DNA from: CALGFH01 sp045807325
GTDB taxonomy: Bacteria; Actinomycetota; CALGFH01
Assembly: GCA_045807325.1 (NCBI GenBank)
Contig: JBJMHP010000312.1
Location: forward strand, 1-10,346
Length of the DNA: 10,346 nucleotides
Direction of reading: 5' to 3'
The first letter of the stretch is position 1; every line of letters begins with the position of its first letter. The notes below the pieces were generated by a model that did no database searches, was not told where the DNA came from, and was given only the letters and a program-made list of their open reading frames with translations. Shown in pieces: positions 6,348 to 10,346 of this stretch. Made by a program: the position numbers and the translations under genes.

Positions 6348-6356
6348 AGGAGGAGG
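6348..6356 (+). promoter_or_regulatory. Ribosome binding site deciding the rpf start
   Basis: AGGAGGAGG lies 9 nt before a TTG at 6366, and downstream of the in-frame ATG at 6342, so the TTG is the better start. Confidence 0.65.
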
Positions 6357-6365
6357 TTTCTTTCC

Positions 6366-7076
6366 TTGGCACGCATACACGCACCTCACTTAGCCCGGAC
6401 GGCCCGCCTGAGCGCCGTCACCGGCCTCGGAGCGGCGGTCCTCGTCTCGGCGTTCGCGCTGCCGGCGATGGCCGAGCCCGTCGACGCCGTCCAGCGTGGC
6501 CCGGCCAAGATCGCGACCGTCAAGAAGGACCAGCAGCGCAAGACGGTCGCGGTCAAGCAGGGCGACAATCTCAGCAAGCTCGCCACGAGGGCCAAGCTGG
6601 CCAGCTGGCGGCCCATCTGGGACCTGAACAAGAAGATCAAGCACCCCAACCTCATCTACCCCGGACAGAAGCTGCTGATCCCCGCCAAGGGCGAGAAGGT
6701 CAAGCACCGCCCGCTGCCGGCGCTGGTTGTGACCCGCGCCGTCTCCCAGGAGCGGTCCGCCGCTCCCGCGTCGAGCTCCGGCGCGTCCAGCTCCCGGCGT
6801 TCGACCGTGACCCGGTCGGCCTCGACCTCCTCGGTCGGCGGTGGAGTCTGGGACCGCCTGGCCCAGTGCGAGTCGGGCGGCAACTGGGGCATCAACACCG
6901 GCAACGGCTACTCGGGCGGCCTCCAGTTCGCCCAGGGCACCTGGCGTGCCAACGGCGGCAGCGGCTCGGCCCACAACGCCAGCCGCTCCGAGCAGATCCG
7001 CGTCGCCGAGCGCATCCGCGCCTCCCAGGGCTGGGGCGCCTGGCCGGCCTGCTCGTCCAAGCTCGGCCTCCGCTGA
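6366..7076 (+). CDS. Secreted LysM–Rpf (resuscitation-promoting factor-like) muralytic protein
   Basis: An exported cell-wall enzyme expected to cleave peptidoglycan glycan strands in remodelling or resuscitation. From the TTG start it has 236 residues. A signal peptide (basic start, hydrophobic core about 15–33) ends with a likely cleavage after AMA at 34–36. A LysM peptidoglycan-binding module spans about 60–106 (KQGDNLSKLA … LIYPGQKLLIP). A Ser/Ala/Arg-rich linker runs about 127–160, then a C-terminal Rpf/transglycosylase-like domain with VWDRLAQCESGGNW (catalytic Glu169), GYSGGLQFAQGTW and WPACSS. Cys168 and Cys229 are spaced like the Rpf disulfide. The start is TTG because AGGAGGAGG sits 9 nt upstream; ATG at 6342 would add eight residues and lacks a ribosome site. 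LysM before Rpf is the reverse of the Micrococcus and Streptomyces arrangement I know. Probably a single-gene unit with its own promoter and structured leader. Confidence 0.92.
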   Translation: MARIHAPHLARTARLSAVTGLGAAVLVSAFALPAMAEPVDAVQRGPAKIATVKKDQQRKTVAVKQGDNLSKLATRAKLASWRPIWDLNKKIKHPNLIYPGQKLLIPAKGEKVKHRPLPALVVTRAVSQERSAAPASSSGASSSRRSTVTRSASTSSVGGGVWDRLAQCESGGNWGINTGNGYSGGLQFAQGTWRANGGSGSAHNASRSEQIRVAERIRASQGWGAWPACSSKLGLR

Positions 7077-7093
7077 GCATCACCACCTAGCAA

Positions 7094-7129
7094 CACACCG
7101 CAACATCGTGGGGAACGGTGCGGCGTGTG
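7094..7129 (+). terminator. Possible terminator after the rpf gene
   Basis: CACACCGCA (7094–7102) can pair with TGCG and GTGTG (7119–7122, 7125–7129) around a 16-nt loop, with a two-base bulge. The stem is imperfect and the loop large, with no T-run; support comes mainly from its place 18 bp after the stop. Confidence 0.25.
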
Positions 7130-7166
7130 GCCTTCGGGCTGCGCGCCGCGCCGTGCTTTCTGGTAG

Positions 7167-7172
7167 TACGGT
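7167..7172 (+). promoter_or_regulatory. Possible –10 element for a leaderless ald transcript
   Basis: TACGGT fits TANNNT and ends 6 nt before the ATG at 7179, which would put the transcript start at about the A of the ATG. No clear –35 is seen. The aldehyde dehydrogenase gene also has only a weak ribosome site (GGTTGGA just before the start), which suits leaderless translation, common in actinobacteria. Confidence 0.25.
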
Positions 7173-7178
7173 TGGACC

Positions 7179-8732
7179 ATGACTCAGCAGGCGTCGCTGC
7201 TCGCCTCCCGCGTCGCTGCCGGGCGGGCCGACGGTGGGCGCCGGTACCGGTCGGTCGACCCCGCCCACACCGGGCAGGTGGTGGCCGAGGTGCTGCTGGC
7301 CGAGCCGGCCACCTTCGTGGACGCGTGCCGGGCGGCCCGTGACGCCCAGCCCGGCTGGGCGGCCACGCCGGCGCCGGTGCGGGGCCGGGTGGTCAAGTAC
7401 CTGGGCCGGCTGGTGGAGGAGAGCAAGGAGGCCCTGGCCCGGCTCGTCACCCGCGAGATCGGCAAGCCGCTGGCCGAGGCCCGCGGCGAGGTCCAGGAAA
7501 TCATCGACACCTGCGACTTCTTCGCCGGCGAGGGCCGGCGGCTCTACGGCCAGACGGTGCCGAGCGAGATGCCGGACAAGCAGCTGTTCACCTTCCGCCA
7601 GCCGGTCGGGGTGGCGGCGGTCATCACCGCCGGCAACTTCCCGGTGGCGGTGCCGTCCTGGTACCTGGTCCCGGCCCTGCTGTGCGGCAACGCGGTCGTC
7701 TGGAAGCCGGCCGAGTACGCTCCGGCCACCGCCGAGGCCCTGGCCCAGCTGTGCTGGCACGCCGGCCTGCCCGACGGGGTGCTCAACCTGGTCCAGGCCG
7801 AGGGGCCGGCCGCCTTCGAGGGCCTGACCGCCGCCCTGGAGGCCGGCCTGGTCGACAAGGTCGGCTTCACCGGCTCGACCGAGGTCGGCCGGCGCATCGG
7901 CGAGCTGTGCGGCCGCCACCTCCAGGTCCCCTGCCTGGAGCTGGGCGGCAAGAACCCGCTGGTGGTCATGCCCGACGCCGACCTCGACCTGGCCGTCGAG
8001 GGTGTCCTGTTCAGCGGCTTCGGCACCGCCGGCCAGCGCTGCACCTCCCTGGGCACGGTGATCGCCCACCAGGCCGTCCACGACGAGTTCCTGGCCCGGT
8101 TCACCGCCGCCGTCGAGGGGGCCGCCATCGGCGACCCGTTCCGGGACGTGCTGTACGGGCCCATGATCGACCAGCGCTTCCTCGACCGGTTCCTGGGCTG
8201 GCTGCGGCTGGTCCAGCCCCACCACCGGGTCCACGGGTCGACCGGGACCGGGCGGATCACCGCGGCCAACCCCCGCGAGGGCTTCCTCGGCGACCCCACC
8301 GACGGCCTCTACTGCCACCCGACGATCGTCTCGGGGATCACCGCCGACGACGAGCTGTACCGGCGCGAGACCTTCGGCCCGATCGTCGGGGTGGCCGCCT
8401 GCGACTCCCTGGAGGAGGCGCTGGCCCTGGCCAACGGCCACGGCTTCGGGCTGTCGGCGGCGATCTACACCCGCGACCCGGCCACCGCCTTCCGCTTCCG
8501 CGCCGGCGTCTCGGCGGGGATGGTGAGCGTCAACAACTCGACCTCGGGGGCCGAGGCCCACCTGCCGTTCGGGGGCAACGGCCGCTCGGGCAACGGCAGC
8601 CGCCAGTCCGGCATGTGGGTGCTGGACCAGTTCACCCGCTGGCAGGCGCTGAACTGGGACTACGCCGGCCGGCTGCAGAAGGCCCAGATGGACGTGGCCG
8701 AGCCCACCCCGGACCCGGACTTCCGGCTGTGA
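7179..8732 (+). CDS. NAD(P)+-dependent aldehyde dehydrogenase (ALDH7-like)
   Basis: Oxidises an aldehyde to the carboxylic acid with NAD(P)+ in the cytosol. The 517 residues cover the full ALDH fold. Key residues are present: Asn153 (ITAGNFP), Lys176 (VVWKPAEY), GFTGSTEVG (229–237), the general base Glu254 (CLELGGKNP), the catalytic Cys288 (GTAGQRCTS), and the Glu397–Phe399 cofactor motif (ETFGP). The C-terminal GNGSRQSGMWVLDQFTRWQ resembles the ALDH7/aminoadipate-semialdehyde-type dehydrogenases, but I cannot fix the substrate. ATG at 7179 is the first start in a frame that begins right after the rpf unit. Its stop overlaps the next gene's start by four bases (GTGA), so the two are almost certainly co-translated. 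The likely product is an acid that the CoA-transferase then activates. Confidence 0.93.
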   Translation: MTQQASLLASRVAAGRADGGRRYRSVDPAHTGQVVAEVLLAEPATFVDACRAARDAQPGWAATPAPVRGRVVKYLGRLVEESKEALARLVTREIGKPLAEARGEVQEIIDTCDFFAGEGRRLYGQTVPSEMPDKQLFTFRQPVGVAAVITAGNFPVAVPSWYLVPALLCGNAVVWKPAEYAPATAEALAQLCWHAGLPDGVLNLVQAEGPAAFEGLTAALEAGLVDKVGFTGSTEVGRRIGELCGRHLQVPCLELGGKNPLVVMPDADLDLAVEGVLFSGFGTAGQRCTSLGTVIAHQAVHDEFLARFTAAVEGAAIGDPFRDVLYGPMIDQRFLDRFLGWLRLVQPHHRVHGSTGTGRITAANPREGFLGDPTDGLYCHPTIVSGITADDELYRRETFGPIVGVAACDSLEEALALANGHGFGLSAAIYTRDPATAFRFRAGVSAGMVSVNNSTSGAEAHLPFGGNGRSGNGSRQSGMWVLDQFTRWQALNWDYAGRLQKAQMDVAEPTPDPDFRL

Positions 8733-9895
8733 CGCAGGGCCCCCTGGAGGGGCTGCTGGTGGCCGACTTCTCCAGGGTGCTGGCCGGGCCGTTCGCGACC
8801 ATGCTGCTGGGCGACCTGGGAGCCGACGTGATCAAGGTCGAGCACCCCGCCGGCGGCGACGAGACCCGCGGCTGGGGGCCGCCCTGGTACGGCGACCACA
8901 GCACCTACTACCTGGCCGTCAACCGCAACAAGCGCAGCGTCGCCCTCGACCTCAAGACCGACGCCGGCCGGCGGGCCGCCCGCGCCCTGGCCACCCGGGC
9001 CGACGTGCTGGTCGAGAACTTCAAGGCCGGGGCGGCCGAGCGCCTCGGGCTCGGGTACAAGGAGGTCGGCCGGGACAACCCGGGCCTGGTCTGGTGCTCC
9101 ATCTCCGGCTTCGGCCGCGGCCCCGGGGCCGACCTGCCCGGCTACGACTTCCTGGTCCAGGCCATGAGCGGGCTGATGAGCATCACCGGCCCGGCCGGCG
9201 GCGAGCCGACCAAGGTCGGGGTGGCCCTGGTCGACGTGCTCACCGGTCTGTACGCCTTCGGCGGCGTCCTGGCCGCCCTGCGGGAGCGGGACCGGACCGG
9301 GCGCGGGCAGCGGGTCGAGGTCAGCCTGCTCGGCTCGGCCCTGGCCAGCCTGGTCAACCAGGCGTCGTCGTACCTGTGCACGGGCAAGCCGCCGCGGGCC
9401 ATGGGCAACCGGCACCCCAGCATCACCCCGTACGAGACCCTGGCCACCGCCGACCGGCCGCTGGTGGTGGCCGTCGGCAACGACGGCCAGTTCGCCCGGC
9501 TGTGCCGGGTCCTCGGCGTGCCCGGGGCGGCCACCGACCCCAGGTTCGCCACCAACGCCGACAGGGTCACCCACCGCGACGCCCTGGCCGAGCTGCTGGA
9601 GCGGGCCCTGGCCGCCCGCGGGGCGTCCGACTGGGTGGCCGGCCTGTCCGAGGCCGGGGTGCCCTGCGGCCTGGTCAACGACGTCGGCGAGGCGTTCGCC
9701 CTGGCCGAGCGGCTCGGCCTGGAGCCGGTGGCCGCCGCCGGCGGCATCCCCCAGGTGGCCAACCCGATCCGCCTGTCATCGGCTCCGGTCTCCTACCGGC
9801 TGGCCCCGCCGGCCCTGGGCGAGCACACCGCCGAGGTGCTGGGATGGCTGGCCGGTCCCCCGTCCGGCGACCCCGGACCAGTCCCCACACCGTAG
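8729..9895 (+). CDS. Class III CoA-transferase (CaiB/BaiF family)
   Basis: Moves CoA between a donor thioester and a carboxylic acid through an enzyme-bound glutaryl-type intermediate on an Asp. The 388 residues are normal for the family. Visible are LLVADFSRVLAGPFATMLL at the N-terminus, DLGADVIKVEHP (29–40), NRNKRSVALDL (65–75), DVLVENF (92–98), the catalytic Asp140 in GYDFLVQAMSG, and GRGQRVEVSLL. GTG at 8729 is the start, because it overlaps the aldehyde dehydrogenase stop (GTGA) and begins the family's N-terminus directly; the frame extends upstream only as an overlap of the dehydrogenase. Family is secure, acid and CoA donor unknown. Candidates include dicarboxylates such as glutarate or succinate, or a branched acid. 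The operon ends here, before a 112-bp gap. Confidence 0.93.
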   Translation: MTQGPLEGLLVADFSRVLAGPFATMLLGDLGADVIKVEHPAGGDETRGWGPPWYGDHSTYYLAVNRNKRSVALDLKTDAGRRAARALATRADVLVENFKAGAAERLGLGYKEVGRDNPGLVWCSISGFGRGPGADLPGYDFLVQAMSGLMSITGPAGGEPTKVGVALVDVLTGLYAFGGVLAALRERDRTGRGQRVEVSLLGSALASLVNQASSYLCTGKPPRAMGNRHPSITPYETLATADRPLVVAVGNDGQFARLCRVLGVPGAATDPRFATNADRVTHRDALAELLERALAARGASDWVAGLSEAGVPCGLVNDVGEAFALAERLGLEPVAAAGGIPQVANPIRLSSAPVSYRLAPPALGEHTAEVLGWLAGPPSGDPGPVPTP

Positions 9896-9959
9896 GCAAC
9901 TTACGGTTTCTGCGGCCGTATCGCCTGGATGCCCGAAACGCCTGGAACACTGATGGGGG

Positions 9960-9978
9960 TGGCGGCTTCGTGCCGCCA
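9960..9978 (+). terminator. Hairpin after the ald–CoA-transferase operon
   Basis: A 7-bp stem, TGGCGGC with GCCGCCA, has a TTCGT loop and can be extended by two G·T pairs. It lies 64 bp after the CoA-transferase stop and 30 bp before the next gene. It may terminate the operon or act in the next gene's leader. The rest of 9896–10007 shows no clear promoter. Confidence 0.4.
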
Positions 9979-10007
9979 TTCGGCATGTCTGGGAGGCGGT
10001 CGTTCGG

Positions 10008-10346
10008 GTGAGCGTGACCGAGGCGGACACAGGGAGCAGGCCGGGTGGGTTGCGGCGGCGGGTCGTGCTGCTGGCCGAGAGCGCCGGCCTGGCCGCCGTG
10101 CTCGGCCACCTGCTGGGCCCGGGCGACCGGCTCAGCCGTCTCGACTCGCTGCGCGACCTGGCCGACCGCCGGGCGCTCGAGGGCGCCGACGTCGTCGTGC
10201 TCGACCTGCCCGACGAGGACCAGGCCGTGGCCGTGGGGCACGTCCGGCGGTGCTACCACGGACCGCTGGTCGTCCTGGCCGGCCAGGGCGAGGACCCGGA
10301 CGCCTCGGGCCTCGACGACGCCTGCACGCTGGTCGCCCGCCCGTTC
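10008..10346 (+). CDS. Degenerate response-regulator receiver-like protein, 3'-partial
   Basis: The first 113 codons, open to the window end. After a short polar head, residues 17–113 follow a receiver (CheY-like) pattern: RRVVLLAES (strand 1), ADVVVLDLP (60–68), GPLVVLAGQG and a closing VARPF, like the usual KPF. Asp66 lines up with the phosphoacceptor. The acidic pair is reduced to Glu24, the Thr/Ser switch position is Ala, the Lys is Arg, and the D-x-x-x-P loop is shortened to DLP, so ordinary phosphorylation is doubtful. GTG at 10008 is chosen for GGGAGG 11 nt upstream; GTG at 10014 is an alternative. What follows the receiver (DNA-binding, kinase or phosphatase domain) is outside the window. 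Confidence 0.6.
   Translation, partial: MSVTEADTGSRPGGLRRRVVLLAESAGLAAVLGHLLGPGDRLSRLDSLRDLADRRALEGADVVVLDLPDEDQAVAVGHVRRCYHGPLVVLAGQGEDPDASGLDDACTLVARPF

Noticed and set aside
7080..8561. 493-codon open frame on the – strand opposite the aldehyde dehydrogenase
   Set aside because: Same effect: Gly/Val/Arg/Asp-rich low-complexity translation, with the sense strand carrying every ALDH motif.
7682..8728. Long upstream extension of the CoA-transferase frame (an open frame of 737 codons in all)
   Set aside because: Before 8729 it is the out-of-frame reading of the dehydrogenase and is Arg/Pro/Gly-rich. The family N-terminus begins right at the GTG at 8729.

Overview
The window is very G+C-rich DNA with strong third-position G/C bias. 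It carries a secreted LysM–Rpf-type (resuscitation-promoting factor) protein and a GHKL-like protein of the kind common in actinobacteria. It is therefore most likely chromosomal DNA of an actinobacterium, possibly an uncultured lineage. I see no phage, insertion sequence, CRISPR array, rRNA or tRNA.

Layout. (a) 2–1870 (+) is the C-terminal ~620 residues of a tandem, eukaryote-type ATP 6-phosphofructokinase: a catalytic-looking half followed by a degenerate, regulatory-looking half. (b) 1884–2390 (–) is a small protein with a CxH/CxxC zinc-ribbon-like head and a damaged GHKL ATPase fold. It converges on the PFK gene, and a 12-bp stem between them is a probable two-way terminator. (c) 2496–3673 (+) is a broken malonyl-CoA-synthetase-like (MatB/ACSF3-type) gene with no N-terminal part and three single-base frameshifts. 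(d) 3645–5003 (–) is an MHS-family major facilitator symporter, divergent from (e) 5098–5847 (+), a D-3-hydroxybutyrate dehydrogenase with a complete set of active-site residues. (f) 5848–6365 has no gene. It holds two strong hairpins, then a sigma-70-like promoter and a leader with four successive hairpins. (g) 6366–7076 (+) is the LysM–Rpf cell-wall protein. (h) 7179–8732 and 8729–9895 (+) are an aldehyde dehydrogenase and a class III (CaiB/BaiF) CoA-transferase, overlapping by 4 bp. (i) 10008–10346 (+) is the start of a degenerate response-regulator receiver protein that runs off the window.

How the genes may work together. The transporter and hydroxybutyrate dehydrogenase look like a carboxylate uptake/oxidation pair, beside the remnant of an acyl-CoA ligase. 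The aldehyde dehydrogenase and CoA-transferase look like two successive steps: aldehyde to acid, then acid to CoA-thioester. The Rpf gene stands alone and is probably controlled through its structured leader.

The items most worth attention are the eukaryote-like PFK, the structured rpf leader that lacks recognisable c-di-AMP riboswitch (ydaO) hallmarks, and the zinc-ribbon/GHKL protein that has lost ATP-binding elements.
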